Below, piece by piece: positions 27,574 to 37,008 of a DNA stretch of 64,000 bases. Numbering within the stretch: the first letter of the stretch is position 1; each line of letters starts with the position of its first letter. Both the position numbers and the translations under genes were made by a program. Source of the stretch: Sphingobacterium oryzagri (GTDB lineage Bacteria; Bacteroidota; Bacteroidia; Sphingobacteriales; Sphingobacteriaceae); contig NZ_CP117880.1 in assembly GCF_028736175.1 (NCBI RefSeq), positions 558,001 through 622,000 on the forward strand. The letters run 5' to 3'. Below the pieces are notes generated by a model. The model was given only the letters and a program-made list of their open reading frames with translations. It had not been told where the DNA came from and did no database searches.

Positions 27574-29281
27574 CCCCCAAAGCACTGCCGATCTGCAGCA
27601 GATCATCTCCATGCTAACAGCCCGATGCAAGATCGATCGGATATTTCTGAATGTGTACACTGTGTTGAGAAACCCATCCTATGAGCTGGTTGTGCTGCTT
27701 TCCAACAGTGAGCATAAAACGAGCGGCGAGCTTGATCCGCAGATCAGCGCCCTGCTGCGTGATTTTCCAAGATTTGCCCATGTCAGCTTTACAGCCTATC
27801 AGGTGAAGAACCGGCTGATCGAGGGTAACCTGTTCCTTCATTGCTGCTGTAGTACCGAGAAATTGGTCTATAGAAATCCCGCTTCCAAATTTCAGCTCTA
27901 TCCCGAGAAACACGCTATGCAGGAAACGCTGGAAAACGTGGCTACCCTTTTTGATCGTGAGAACCATAAGGTTAGCGAGTTCATTGAAGGCTACCGATAT
28001 TTTCTGCAGCGCGGCTCGCTCGCGCACGCGGGATTTATGATGCATCAGGCTTTCGAGCTACGTTATCGCTGTATGGAGGTGCTCATTATGGGCAAGGAGC
28101 GCGTCACCCATTCCGTCCGCTCGCACCACCGCCACTTATTGGTTAGATCGGCTGCACTTGGTGCTGTTTTTACTGAGGGGCACGAGAGGGATGAGCAGCT
28201 CCTTAACCAGCTGGACAGCTTTTACAAAGCTTCGCGCTATGAAGATGATCTTGAAGTGGATGCAGGGTTATTGGAAGAGCTGAGATCAAGGCTGGACAGC
28301 TTTATGCAGATCAGTGAAGATATGTACCGGCAGACCGCTACGGAATATAGCGAACCAATCCTAGATCTATCCATAAATGATGTAGAGGAGAGGGTAACCG
28401 AAAATATGGACGAAGAAGATTTAGAAGAAGCGTTGCAGATTGATACGCTTATACAAGTACCTGAAGATCTAGGCGAAACAGTGTACAGTGTGGTAGAACT
28501 GCTCGCAAGCTCCGTAGATAGCCTGCAATACATCTACCTTTTCGGGCAGCGGTGTAAGCGGTTTACCGAAAAGGGCATAAATGTTAGTGTGCAAAGCGAT
28601 CAAAAGCATTATGATCTGCTGATTGTTACCGCGAACGATATACGCCAGCAGGTAGGGCAGCTTACAACCGAAGTCTTGGCTAAGCTTGGTGCAACTTTAC
28701 ATTTGCTCGCATTTACCAAGGCGCAGGTCAGCGAAGAGCTAAAGAAGAACAGTCCATTTTTTCATCAGGTTATTCGGTATGCTTCGCCAATCTTTCAGCA
28801 GGTAGGCGAGTTAGCTGATTGGCTATTTCACGATAGACTTGGCGTTCGATCGGACGAGGAAGTGAGGGAGGCGCTGAGCCGATACTGGAATAGGGAAGCA
28901 AATGCAAACGGCTTCTACAATGGTGGGCATGCCATCGACTGTCTAGAGGAAAGCGGCGTAAAGGTGCTTTTGTACAATCAATCCATCCAGCAGATATGCC
29001 TTGGTCTTTTGGAATACTATTTTGGATATATACCATACTCGTACAGCTTTAGACATATCTATACGCTTTGCTCTAGTTTATGGCCATTTCTTCGGGAGGT
29101 CTTTCCGCGGTCATCAGAAGAAGAAATACGCCTTTTCGATGATCTGTGTAACGTGATAAAGGATACGTTGTATCGCGGTCAATCCGAGATAGGCTGGGAG
29201 GAGCTGAGTCGCTACGACAGTCGTTGCAGGCATATTGTAGAGACCTGTAGCGATATGGTTAGTGAAGAACTGAAAAAGTAA
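27554..29281 (+). CDS. Tandem nucleotidyltransferase-HEPN protein
   Basis: A 575-residue protein made of two similar halves. Each begins with a strand-rich nucleotidyltransferase-like part (YELVVLLSN near residue 36; YDLLIVTAND near 356) that lacks a clean GSxxxG, and continues with a helical HEPN-like part. The first HEPN (about 150-235) carries R-x4-H in RSHHRH (about 194-199), the motif of HEPN ribonucleases. The second half (GFYNGGHAIDCLEESGVKVL onwards) seems degenerate, with no clear R-x4-H in the expected helix. HEPN/MNT proteins are toxins or defence effectors, so RNA cleavage is plausible. A terminator follows at 29322. Confidence 0.7.
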   Translation: MKKITIDPQSTADLQQIISMLTARCKIDRIFLNVYTVLRNPSYELVVLLSNSEHKTSGELDPQISALLRDFPRFAHVSFTAYQVKNRLIEGNLFLHCCCSTEKLVYRNPASKFQLYPEKHAMQETLENVATLFDRENHKVSEFIEGYRYFLQRGSLAHAGFMMHQAFELRYRCMEVLIMGKERVTHSVRSHHRHLLVRSAALGAVFTEGHERDEQLLNQLDSFYKASRYEDDLEVDAGLLEELRSRLDSFMQISEDMYRQTATEYSEPILDLSINDVEERVTENMDEEDLEEALQIDTLIQVPEDLGETVYSVVELLASSVDSLQYIYLFGQRCKRFTEKGINVSVQSDQKHYDLLIVTANDIRQQVGQLTTEVLAKLGATLHLLAFTKAQVSEELKKNSPFFHQVIRYASPIFQQVGELADWLFHDRLGVRSDEEVREALSRYWNREANANGFYNGGHAIDCLEESGVKVLLYNQSIQQICLGLLEYYFGYIPYSYSFRHIYTLCSSLWPFLREVFPRSSEEEIRLFDDLCNVIKDTLYRGQSEIGWEELSRYDSRCRHIVETCSDMVSEELKK

Positions 29282-29321
29282 GCGATACCAATTTTACAAT
29301 TATCAACTAAAATACGATCTT

Positions 29322-29355
29322 AAAAACCGAAGGGCATCGAGCCTTTCGGTTTTTT
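29322..29355 (+). terminator. Rho-independent terminator
   Basis: AACCGAAGG facing CCTTTCGGTT with one bulge, followed by TTTTTT, 40 bases after the NTase-HEPN stop. Confidence 0.8.
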
Positions 29356-29580
29356 GTTACAAGCAATGGATTAAGCGCAAAGTTACTTCGCCAGCTTGGC
29401 ATGCGCCCCCCTCCAAAATCCAGCGCACACAATAAAAATATGACAAAATGGGTATCCGCTGAAAAAGCAGAACCTCCTTCGCTTCGCCATTTTGACCTAT
29501 TTTTCTTTTTGCATGGCAAGCTCTTGTCTCGTCGAGGGTTGGCGTTAATCAATTTTTTGTTCCATTTAAATTTTTATGCC

Positions 29581-30039
29581 ATGAAAAACAGATCGATCGC
29601 CAACGAACTGCGCGTATCCTACCACAGAAATGAAAAACTATCAGTAGAAGATTTCAAAACCGTCAACAACTCCAAGCTAATGGAAAAGGTATTCCGAAAA
29701 ATATGGAATTCGGAAGAACTTGATGTGCGGGAAAGCTTTTATGCTATATTCTTTAACAATAGGCTTGATGTTGTGGGATACCGGAAGATTGCAGATGGAG
29801 GATTGGATAGCATTATGATCGACATTAGATTGCTCATGTCCTCGGGACTGCTGTGCAATGCACTCAGGTTCGCGGTAGCTCATAACCATCCTTCGGGAAC
29901 GCTGAGGCCAAGCGGAGCCGATAAGGCGCTGACAAGAAAAATAATTGAAGCAGGCAATATCTTGAATATGGAGCTTTTGGATCATATCATACTCACGACA
30001 GACAGCTACTATTCCTTTAGGGATGAGGGAGACATATAG
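29581..30039 (+). CDS. RadC-like JAB domain protein
   Basis: A 152-residue protein starting at ATG 29581 (the frame is open from 29401, but that region lacks family resemblance). It carries a complete JAMM/MPN+ metal site: E51, H101-N-H103, S111 and D114, matching HxHx7Sx2D. This corresponds to the RadC C-terminal domain without the N-terminal helix-hairpin-helix part. Such JAB proteins are very common in Bacteroidetes mobile elements; the activity is not established, and DNA repair is not proven. It stands alone with its own terminator at 30154. Confidence 0.85.
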   Translation: MKNRSIANELRVSYHRNEKLSVEDFKTVNNSKLMEKVFRKIWNSEELDVRESFYAIFFNNRLDVVGYRKIADGGLDSIMIDIRLLMSSGLLCNALRFAVAHNHPSGTLRPSGADKALTRKIIEAGNILNMELLDHIILTTDSYYSFRDEGDI

Positions 30040-30052
30040 TCTCTTAAAAATC

Positions 30053-30067
30053 TTCGTTTTTTGAGAC
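30053..30067 (+). repeat. 15-bp dispersed motif, copy 1
   Basis: TTCGTTTTTTGAGAC, same strand as the other four copies, 14 bases after the RadC-like gene. Confidence 0.6.
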
Positions 30068-30153
30068 TGATTTTGGAGAGCACACCTGTAGCGAAAACAA
30101 AATGGCATCAACTTAGCAAATACCCTGTTAGGTTAATAATTGGTTAGTTAGAT

Positions 30154-30188
30154 AAAAACGCCTGAAGTTCCCCACTTCAGGCGTTTTA
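30154..30188. terminator. Bidirectional terminator
   Basis: Perfect stem AACGCCTGAAGT facing ACTTCAGGCGTT with a 5-base loop and A/T runs on both sides, between the convergent RadC-like and DUF4932 genes. Confidence 0.9.
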
Positions 30189-30209
30189 TATGTTGCAAGA
30201 ATTTATCTG

Positions 30210-30224
30210 TTCGTTTTTTGAGAC
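30210..30224 (+). repeat. 15-bp dispersed motif, copy 2
   Basis: TTCGTTTTTTGAGAC at the end of the left 100-bp repeat. Confidence 0.65.
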
Positions 30225-30340
30225 AGGTTTTAGCAGGCAAACGTCTTTATCTGCTATTCGATTATGAAGCTTGGACAATATATGTTTTCAATATCTACCT
30301 AGAAGAAACACTATCAAATTGTACTTTGAGCAAATTATGA

Positions 30341-31480
30341 CTATTGACTCTCGCACCAATCCAATAGTGGTGTATATAGATCTTCAATTTTTGCGTATTT
30401 GCCACTCTCATATAGGTCTAGTAATTTCTGATTGAATTCTAATGCTTTTGGAAAACCTTTCAAAATCATTCGATCGTTCACATGATTCACCATTTTATGG
30501 AAAAGATCTTGATCGCCCTTTATCTTATCATAAGAATAAAGGATAAATAATCCCCATGTTAGATATTCATCAAAAACTTTTAAGGCATTTGGATAATGTT
30601 CAACAGTCTTATTACTAATGTCTACCCATTTTGAACGATTACTAAATATTAAATTCAATCGGTTTAAATAGCGATCACTTACTGGGCCTACATAGTTATG
30701 GTCAATTTCCGTAAAAATTATCCTTACATTCATGAAATTTTGATACTTTTCACCCCAATCATTATTCTTATAAATGGTTGGTATAAAAAGTAACATTTCC
30801 TTAAAACCCTCATCAGTAAATGTGTGCGTCGCATTCATCCCAGCTATTAAAGGGGACGTAAGTATGCGGTAACTATTTATTTTATAATCAAATCGGTTTT
30901 CTAACCACTCCTTTTGCTCGTCAACGGTTGCGTAGCTCTCATACTCAGCTTTTAATTTGTCGTAATACTTTTGGTTATCATCGTAAAATTTTCGATAACT
31001 TGATTTTGTCACAAATTCTTCTAAACCTGTAAGGTGTGTGATTATAGGATTAACAGCGATTTCATAATTACCTATTCCTTTGCCCGGAAAATTATAAATG
31101 TTGGTAGGGATTAGCTTATTATTATCGAACTTAAAGCCATATGCATTTGCTGATAGCAGAAAATAGTTCACAAGACTTTCTCGAAGTAACTTATCAAATT
31201 CTTTTACAACGCGCAGTTCTGCAAATGGTGAAAAATGTGTTTGGACGCTGTCATAATAACTGGATTCATGTTTCACCATATTAGGATTCTCTTTGGCAAA
31301 ATCTGTTAATGACAGTATGATGTAGATAAGTTCTTGAGATTCATTAATTTCTATAGTTGTTTTCCCATCATTTCGTTCAATATATTCCTTATTAAAAACA
31401 ACGTCCTTTTTTTGAGAAAATAGATGGTTTGATAAGATTAAGAGTACGGCCGTGACAGCTATTTGTATTCGAATATTCAT
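30341..31480 (-). CDS. Secreted DUF4932 family protein
   Basis: A 379-residue protein with a signal peptide (MNIRIQIAVTAVLLILSNHL, cleavage near FSQKK). ATG 31480 is chosen because it places the signal at the N terminus. It has features of DUF4932: KESSYY-like start of the mature part, FAELRVVKEFDKLL and IIFTEIDHNYVGP. The conserved E-I-D-H-N-Y suggests a possible metal site, but no classical HExxH motif is present. It is transcribed alone, at the left of the redox cassette, with no obvious functional link to it. Confidence 0.65.
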   Translation of the reverse strand: MNIRIQIAVTAVLLILSNHLFSQKKDVVFNKEYIERNDGKTTIEINESQELIYIILSLTDFAKENPNMVKHESSYYDSVQTHFSPFAELRVVKEFDKLLRESLVNYFLLSANAYGFKFDNNKLIPTNIYNFPGKGIGNYEIAVNPIITHLTGLEEFVTKSSYRKFYDDNQKYYDKLKAEYESYATVDEQKEWLENRFDYKINSYRILTSPLIAGMNATHTFTDEGFKEMLLFIPTIYKNNDWGEKYQNFMNVRIIFTEIDHNYVGPVSDRYLNRLNLIFSNRSKWVDISNKTVEHYPNALKVFDEYLTWGLFILYSYDKIKGDQDLFHKMVNHVNDRMILKGFPKALEFNQKLLDLYESGKYAKIEDLYTPLLDWCESQ

Positions 31481-31863
31481 AATGAGGGTAAAGATAATCA
31501 AAATGCTATTGATGGAATCTTAAACAAATATAATAGTTTGATATCTACATTTAATTGTGCAAATTCTCGATATGTAAAATTTATTCAAATTCATTCGTTT
31601 TGTGAGACAATAACATGTCGGGAATTTTTTCTAAAATGGATGATGGATTTTTTTGGATAATATTTGTTGTCGATAATTTTTGATTAAATACTTCAGATAA
31701 CAACTTTCGGACATGATCTTGTTTCGGAAGAATTTAATACACACTAGCAAAAGCAAATATCAGTTAAATCGCAGAAACATTTATCTCGTGCTGGTCATCT
31801 CCGATACTTTCAAAATTTTTGCTCACAGCCGAAATGCTTGATCTATGAGCAAATGTAGAATCA
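31481..31863. other. Intergenic region with motif copy 3
   Basis: About 380 bases between two minus-strand genes. Holds one copy of the 15-bp motif (31594-31608); nothing else recognised. Confidence 0.5.
31594..31608 (+). repeat. 15-bp dispersed motif, copy 3
   Basis: TTCGTTTTGTGAGAC between the DUF4932 gene and the redox cassette. Confidence 0.65.
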
Positions 31864-32770
31864 CTATTTTTGATTCGCCGAGGCTATCAGCAAGTCTTTA
31901 TTTTCGAGTAAATAATCTTTAACTGTTTTCGCAGGTCTCCCCAAGATATACGGAATATCATTTTGAACCATGGACATATACGACATTCTTCCATCAAGCA
32001 TTTGTCTAACAAATTCGATATTTGCGCTTGCGTACCAATGGTCAGCACCGTTAGCTATCCATGTTTCAATCAGTTCTTTAAACTCTTCAAGTCCTTTTTT
32101 TTTCGCACTTGATTTCAAGTCCGGTCACCTCGCTCATCAGCTGTGCAATTTCTTTTCCATTATGGCTTTCGACACTTAACCAATAATCCTTGCTGGCGTG
32201 TAGCCTCGGGCCATCCACAAGAACTTTTGCGGCAACGGCAGCAATATCACTAGCCGCAATATAACCAACCCTGCGATCTTCCCAGTAAGTGGTATAGGTA
32301 AAGTTTTTTGGTAGGTAAGCACCCGTAAGGGCTTCCATGAACATATTGGGATGGAGGTGTGTCCATGCCATACCGCTTGCCTCAATGTATTTTTCGATCA
32401 TCTGATGCCAGGCAAAGTGAGCATCAGTTGTATCCCATTCAGCGAAGACGCCCACATGTACAATATGACTAACACCTGCTTTTTTCGCTGCATCCACTAA
32501 TGTTTTACTCTGCGTGAGCATGCCAACCGTGTATCCCGTTAAAAGAAATACGCTATCAACACCGGCAAGAGCAAAAGCAAACGTTTTCGGATCATCAAGG
32601 TCAAGAAACTTGCAGTCTTTTCCTTCGGCTACAATTCGCTCTACCTCGTTCTGCTTACGAGAAGTGATCCGAATATTAACAGGTTTATCTTCTAGGTCTT
32701 TAACCAGTTGACTCCCGATTGTTCCACTGGCACCTAAGATCAGTACTGTGTGATTTTGCTTATTTTCCAT
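31864..32770 (-). pseudogene. NmrA-like NAD(P)-binding protein, frameshifted
   Basis: The first 227 codons (32770-32087) give an NmrA/SDR-a protein with the Rossmann motif GASGTIGSQL and IVAEGKDCKFLDLDDP. The frame then stops shortly after GLEIKCEKKR. In another frame, starting at the same point, the missing C-terminal part continues (GLEEFKELIETWIANGADHW) to 31864. The break is a run of nine A (nine T on the plus strand, 32095-32103); one A fewer restores a single protein of about 295 residues, the family's usual size. It may be a sequencing error, a dead gene or slippage control. It ends the redox cassette, 40 bases after the flavin monooxygenase. Confidence 0.8.
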
Positions 32771-32811
32771 TTGAGGTTGTTTTTGTTTTAAATGTTAATG
32801 TCCAATGATCC

Positions 32812-33939
32812 TTAACCGATTTTTCTAAATGCTGGCTTCGGAATCTCCAGATGTTCTCTTAAGGTATCGCCTTCATAATTAACCTTAAAAACACCGCGCT
32901 CCTGTAGGATCGGAACCACCAGTTCGATAAAATCCCTCAATCCATGGGGGTGGTCCTGCCTGACCATCAGCATATCCATCGCACCGGATTCATACCATAA
33001 CTGCACCTGGGCGGCGACCCGCTCTGCCGAACCAAAGAAGAGCGGTACAGGTATGCTGTTCTTGGGATTAAATGCTAGCAATTGCTTGTATTTAGCCACC
33101 GCTTCTTCATCGGTATGGCCTACGATTGGATTTTGGCTGGTGATCACAATAAAGTCCTCCGGGCGACGTCCTTTTACGGTTAACCGTGCCCTGACGCCAT
33201 TTGCTACTTGCATGGTGGCTTCCATTGTCTGACCATGTATAAATGCTCCGTCGGTATAGCTTGACGCATGATCCATAAAGGTGGCCGAACTGCCAGCGGT
33301 ATAAAGTACCGGCCTGCCCTGCACTGAACGGCTCAGGTTTAAAGGTCCATCGACCGAAAAATATTTTCCCCGGTAATTGAGCGCATGCATTTTACCAGGA
33401 TTCAGGTAGATACCACGTTCCTTGTCGCGGATGAACGCATCATCCTCATAAGTATCCCAGAGCCCAATCAGGATCTCCATGAATTCCTTGTTCATCGGGT
33501 ATTGATCAGCCTTGGTTAAATGACCGCGACTGAAATTGACCATGCCGCCGGGATTGGAGGTCACTGCGTTCACCGAGGCCCGCCCTCTACTAATCTTATC
33601 GAGAGACAGAACCTGTCTGGCCACGTTGTAGGGATCCGTATAGGAAGTAGCAATGGTGGCTGACAAACCAATCTTCTCCGTTTTCATGCTAATGGCCGAC
33701 ATGATGGTCGACCCTTCGAACATGCTGAGGTAATGCGGGATATTGCCCGGCCCCACATGGCTAACATCGACCAGGAAAAGCGTATCGAACTTTGCAGCCT
33801 CGGCGAGTTGCGCCTGCTGCACATAATAATCTATATTTTCACTGGCGTCCGTGGGCATATCCGGATGCTGCCACCCCACAAAGTTCCAGCCGAGGCCATC
33901 AATATTTGCAGCTAGCTTTAATTTTTTCCTTTCACTCAT
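32812..33939 (-). CDS. LLM-class flavin-dependent oxidoreductase (NtaA/SnaA/DszA type)
   Basis: A 375-residue FMN-dependent monooxygenase. The N terminus (AANIDGLGWNFVGWQHP) and the motifs FDTLFLVD, RGRASVNAVTSNPGG and the loop YPMNKEFMEILIGLWDTYE match the NtaA/SnaA/DszA group. These enzymes need reduced flavin supplied by a partner reductase. It is shorter than the usual 430-450 residues. The start overlaps the stop of the next LLM gene by 4 bases (ATGA), so the two are coupled. Substrate unknown. Confidence 0.85.
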   Translation of the reverse strand: MSERKKLKLAANIDGLGWNFVGWQHPDMPTDASENIDYYVQQAQLAEAAKFDTLFLVDVSHVGPGNIPHYLSMFEGSTIMSAISMKTEKIGLSATIATSYTDPYNVARQVLSLDKISRGRASVNAVTSNPGGMVNFSRGHLTKADQYPMNKEFMEILIGLWDTYEDDAFIRDKERGIYLNPGKMHALNYRGKYFSVDGPLNLSRSVQGRPVLYTAGSSATFMDHASSYTDGAFIHGQTMEATMQVANGVRARLTVKGRRPEDFIVITSQNPIVGHTDEEAVAKYKQLLAFNPKNSIPVPLFFGSAERVAAQVQLWYESGAMDMLMVRQDHPHGLRDFIELVVPILQERGVFKVNYEGDTLREHLEIPKPAFRKIG

Positions 33940-34976
33940 TTTGAAATTTTTTGGTCAGCACGGGAAGCTTCCGAATTGATATCGCCCATAATCTCCGAAA
34001 AAAGTTTAATCGACTTTATCCGGTCTTTCTGGCTGTGTGCAGGGCTTACAACAATCAGTTCGTCAACTTTAGTCTCGTTCAGAAATGCCTGCACGTGTTC
34101 TTTTACAGTTGACTTGCTACCTACGAAGGAATATTTCAGCATTTGATAAACTGCCGGGTGTTGCAGCATAGCTCTCAATTCCTCTGTCATGACAGTTGGA
34201 GGATGTAGTGCAGTTGTGGTTCCGGTAAGTACCCCAAAGAACATCCTGATCAATGTGGTAAATAAACGTTCGGCTTGCTCATCTGTATCTGCAACAAATA
34301 CATTGATCCCCGCTATCGTGTAAGGGCTTTCTAAAACTACAGATGGTTGGAATTCTTCGCGGTAGATTTGCAGGGCGTCAAGTAAATGCGTAGAGGCAAA
34401 GTGGCTTGCAAATGCATAAGGCAAGCCTTTTTGGGCTGCTAAGTGTGCACTGTCGGTGCTAGATCCCAATATATACAGGGGTACATCAGTTCCTTCCGCG
34501 ATAGCTGCCCTCACCTTTGAACCACTATTGCCAGGAGAAAAGTAATTTTGAATTTTCTCAATTTCTTTAGGGAAAGAATGAGCAGCCTGCATGAAATCTG
34601 ACCGGATAGCCTGGGCAGTTGCCATGTCTGTGCCAGGTGCCCTCCCCAGACCCAGATCGATGCGTCCAGGATACAAATGTGCCAGCGTACCAAACTGTTC
34701 AGCAATAACCAATGGAGAATGATTGGGTAGCATGATGCCACCCGAGCCTACCTTGATGGTTTCGGTGTTTTCAGCCACATATCCGATCAATAGTGACGGC
34801 GAAGTACTGCCTATATACTCCGAATTGTGATGTTCGGCAAACCAGATCCTTTTATAGCCCATCGCTTGCGCTTCTTTGGCCAATGCTAGGGAATCATTCA
34901 GCGTTTGTTTGATGGTACGGCCCTGTGGTACAAGTGCCAATTCTAGAATGGAATAAGCAATACCTTGAGTGTCCAT
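33936..34976 (-). CDS. LLM-class flavin-dependent oxidoreductase (MsnO8 type)
   Basis: A 346-residue luciferase-like monooxygenase. ATG 34976 (MDTQGIAYSILELALVPQGR) is preferred because the longer frame to 35000 would overlap the OsmC stop. Family motifs are YKRIWFAEHHNSEYIGSTSP and GRIDLGLGRAPGTD, typical of the MsnO8 branch. It sits in a six-gene minus-strand cassette of redox enzymes and probably shares its reduced flavin source with the second LLM protein. Confidence 0.88.
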   Translation of the reverse strand: MDTQGIAYSILELALVPQGRTIKQTLNDSLALAKEAQAMGYKRIWFAEHHNSEYIGSTSPSLLIGYVAENTETIKVGSGGIMLPNHSPLVIAEQFGTLAHLYPGRIDLGLGRAPGTDMATAQAIRSDFMQAAHSFPKEIEKIQNYFSPGNSGSKVRAAIAEGTDVPLYILGSSTDSAHLAAQKGLPYAFASHFASTHLLDALQIYREEFQPSVVLESPYTIAGINVFVADTDEQAERLFTTLIRMFFGVLTGTTTALHPPTVMTEELRAMLQHPAVYQMLKYSFVGSKSTVKEHVQAFLNETKVDELIVVSPAHSQKDRIKSIKLFSEIMGDINSEASRADQKISK

Positions 34977-34980
34977 CTTT

Positions 34981-35403
34981 TTAATTGTTTGTCGTAACAA
35001 GTCTTACCTCAATATTATTTCTGGTAGCATTGGAGTAGGGACATACCTGATGTGCGCGTTCGGTGAGCCGCCTGGCTTCTTCAATGGATACATCTGGAAT
35101 ATTTACTGCCAGTTCTACTTCCAGGCCAAATGCACCGCCTTCTAAAGGTCCTATTGATACCTTTGCAGTAACGGACGTTTCACCAGTATTTACTTTTTCC
35201 AAACGAATAGTGTGGTTCAGTGCGCTATCAAAACAGGCAGCATACCCCCCTGCAAATAGTTGCTCTGGATTTGTGTAATCATCGCTTCCACCGCCCATGG
35301 CCTTAGGTGCTCTGACCTGTAGATCTAAAACTCCGTTATCACTTTTTACCTGGCCATTTCTACCTCCTGTAGCAGTAGCCTCTGCCGTATATAATACTTT
35401 CAT
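34981..35403 (-). CDS. OsmC/Ohr family peroxide reductase
   Basis: A 140-residue protein of the organic hydroperoxide resistance type. Both reactive cysteines are in place: GYAACFDSAL (about residue 56) and VCPYSNATRNN (about 125). It begins VLYTAEATATGGRNGQVKSD, typical of Ohr. It reduces organic hydroperoxides with lipoyl or dithiol donors in the cytoplasm. Its place in a redox cassette under HxlR control fits a response to electrophiles or peroxides. Confidence 0.92.
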   Translation of the reverse strand: MKVLYTAEATATGGRNGQVKSDNGVLDLQVRAPKAMGGGSDDYTNPEQLFAGGYAACFDSALNHTIRLEKVNTGETSVTAKVSIGPLEGGAFGLEVELAVNIPDVSIEEARRLTERAHQVCPYSNATRNNIEVRLVTTNN

Positions 35404-35426
35404 TATTATCTCCTTTTAAACATAAT

Positions 35427-36173
35427 CTATTCTCTTATCCCCATCTCATGTAAACGGTTACCTGCTAAAATCTCTTCGTACGAAGGCCAGGAATCCAATT
35501 TTCTTAAGTTGTCCATTATAAAATCACGGATTGCCGGGGCTTTTCCTTTTTCGGCGTTAGCAAGTGCCTGTTTCAGTTCGGCTTCATTCAATTCCGTACA
35601 GTAGGCTGGCGTACCGGGCTGCTGTCTCCAGGATTCGGAAAGACTTCCGCCATCAACGGTATCAAAACCTGTGACATCAACCAGTTGAGCAACTACTTTC
35701 TTATGTTCGGGGTTATCTCCGGCTATAGAAATTGCAACTCTAGCTAATGAGCCAGCTGGTTTGCCTTTGTGTTTCAAGGTGCCTTCCAGCATATTATTGA
35801 ACACCTTTACAATCGGGCGATCAAGTATTTTCGAAATATACTCGCTTTCAGATAGCTGCTCCAGCTCAATAATCTCACCGTCCCTGAACGGATAATAGTT
35901 TGAAGTATCCATCACTACCACGTCCTGAGGAACTTCTTTCAATAAGTTCTTTGGCAGATCTTTATAGGCATTGAAGGGCATAGAGAATATGATGGCATCT
36001 ACGTCTTTGACTACCTCCTGTATAGTTGCTGCTGTTGCGCCCAAACTGTCTGCTATTTTTTCCAGTTCAGACATTTCTCTGGTATTGGTCACTTTTACAC
36101 CATGTCCTGCCTGAGCAAATTTTTCAGCTAAGATACTTCCTATCGCACCCGTTCCGATAATTCCTATTTTCAT
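35427..36173 (-). CDS. NAD(P)-binding reductase (F420-dependent NADP reductase-like)
   Basis: A 248-residue Rossmann protein starting MKIGIIGTGAIGSILAEKFA; the frame extends three codons upstream to 36182. It resembles NADPH-dependent F420 reductase-like proteins (SMPFNAYKDLP, VMDTSNYYPFRDG, VKVFNNMLEG), but Bacteroidetes generally lack F420, so it is more likely a general dinucleotide-binding reductase. It is in the redox cassette between nitroreductase and OsmC. Confidence 0.8.
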   Translation of the reverse strand: MKIGIIGTGAIGSILAEKFAQAGHGVKVTNTREMSELEKIADSLGATAATIQEVVKDVDAIIFSMPFNAYKDLPKNLLKEVPQDVVVMDTSNYYPFRDGEIIELEQLSESEYISKILDRPIVKVFNNMLEGTLKHKGKPAGSLARVAISIAGDNPEHKKVVAQLVDVTGFDTVDGGSLSESWRQQPGTPAYCTELNEAELKQALANAEKGKAPAIRDFIMDNLRKLDSWPSYEEILAGNRLHEMGIRE

Positions 36174-36201
36174 ATTTTTCATGTTCTTTTATTAGTGATT
36201 T

Positions 36202-36900
36202 TTATTGGTGAAAAGTGACATTATGGGAGATAGGGTTCCGCTCCATTTTAAACGAATTGCCCGGTGCATTCGGGTCGGCATAACCAAACGAGATTCCAAA
36301 TAACATTTTAAGTTCGTCTGGCACGTTCAATATTTCCCTTATAGTACCTGCAAAAAAGCCCAATGCTGTCTGCGGGATACCAGCAAGACCATGGGCTGTA
36401 AGAGATAAGAGAAACGTTTGTCCATACATTCCTATATCTCCCCCTACCCGAACATTGTCGCCAAAAGACGGCATGAACGGTATAGCGATATGCGGCGCAT
36501 TAAAAAATTTATAATTTTGATCTGAAACTTCTTTTCGTCCTTCTTTGTCATCACGTTTAACATCAAATGCCTCATACATTGTCTTACCCAGGTTAAAGTA
36601 ACGCTCCTTGTAGCGGCCATGGTATTCATTCGTATCGAAAGTAAAGTCAGGTGACAACCGCTCCGCTTCGTTTTCTCTTAATAGTGCCTCGGCCAGTTCT
36701 TTCAATTTATCTCCGGAAACAATATGTGTTTCCCACGGTTGGGTGTTGCAATTAGAGGGCGCCAATTGTGCATCTTCCAATACGGAAGTAATGATCGGAT
36801 CTGGCACTGGTGTATCTAAAAAACCACGGCAGGATTTTCTCAAACGAATTACTTTTTTGAACGCATCAGTATTTGGCTTTATTTGTTTTAGTGTTTGCAT
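36202..36900 (-). CDS. Nitroreductase family protein
   Basis: A 232-residue FMN-dependent nitroreductase with RKSCRGFLDTPVPD near the N terminus, DAQLAPSNCNTQPWETHIV and the C-terminal FGISFGYADPNAPGN. Enzymes of this kind reduce quinones and nitroaromatics with NAD(P)H and could also feed reduced flavin to the LLM monooxygenases. It is the first gene of the minus-strand cassette and lies head-to-head with the HxlR gene at 37009, which probably represses it. Confidence 0.9.
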   Translation of the reverse strand: MQTLKQIKPNTDAFKKVIRLRKSCRGFLDTPVPDPIITSVLEDAQLAPSNCNTQPWETHIVSGDKLKELAEALLRENEAERLSPDFTFDTNEYHGRYKERYFNLGKTMYEAFDVKRDDKEGRKEVSDQNYKFFNAPHIAIPFMPSFGDNVRVGGDIGMYGQTFLLSLTAHGLAGIPQTALGFFAGTIREILNVPDELKMLFGISFGYADPNAPGNSFKMERNPISHNVTFHQ

Positions 36901-37008
36901 AAAAAAAGATATTTTCTCAAGTTAAGATGCGAATCTAGACACAAAATGCTTTACTTTGTATAGTGCTTTCCAAAAGGAAAGTGATTTATTATTTTTAAAA
37001 GACAATTT

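Larger units (their letters stand above)
30117..30224. repeat. Diverged direct repeat, left copy (about 100 bp)
   Basis: Shares the order TAATAATTG, TTAGATAAAAACGC, terminator hairpin, ATCTGTTCGTTTT, TGAGACA with about 38878-38981. The repeat flanks an 8.7-kb block holding DUF4932 and the redox cassette. Confidence 0.65.
30040..30340. other. Convergent intergenic region with repeats and terminator
   Basis: Contains two copies of the 15-bp motif TTCGTTTTTTGAGAC (30053-30067 and 30210-30224), a strong bidirectional terminator (30154-30188) and a segment (about 30117-30224) that recurs in diverged form at about 38878-38981. Confidence 0.75.

Noticed and set aside
29401..29580. N-terminal extension of the RadC-like protein
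   Set aside because: The extra 60 codons are low-complexity and proline/serine rich with no family match; ATG 29581 has the normal start.
35427..36173. True F420-dependent NADP reductase
   Set aside because: Bacteroidetes are not known to make F420; the fold alone does not prove the cofactor.
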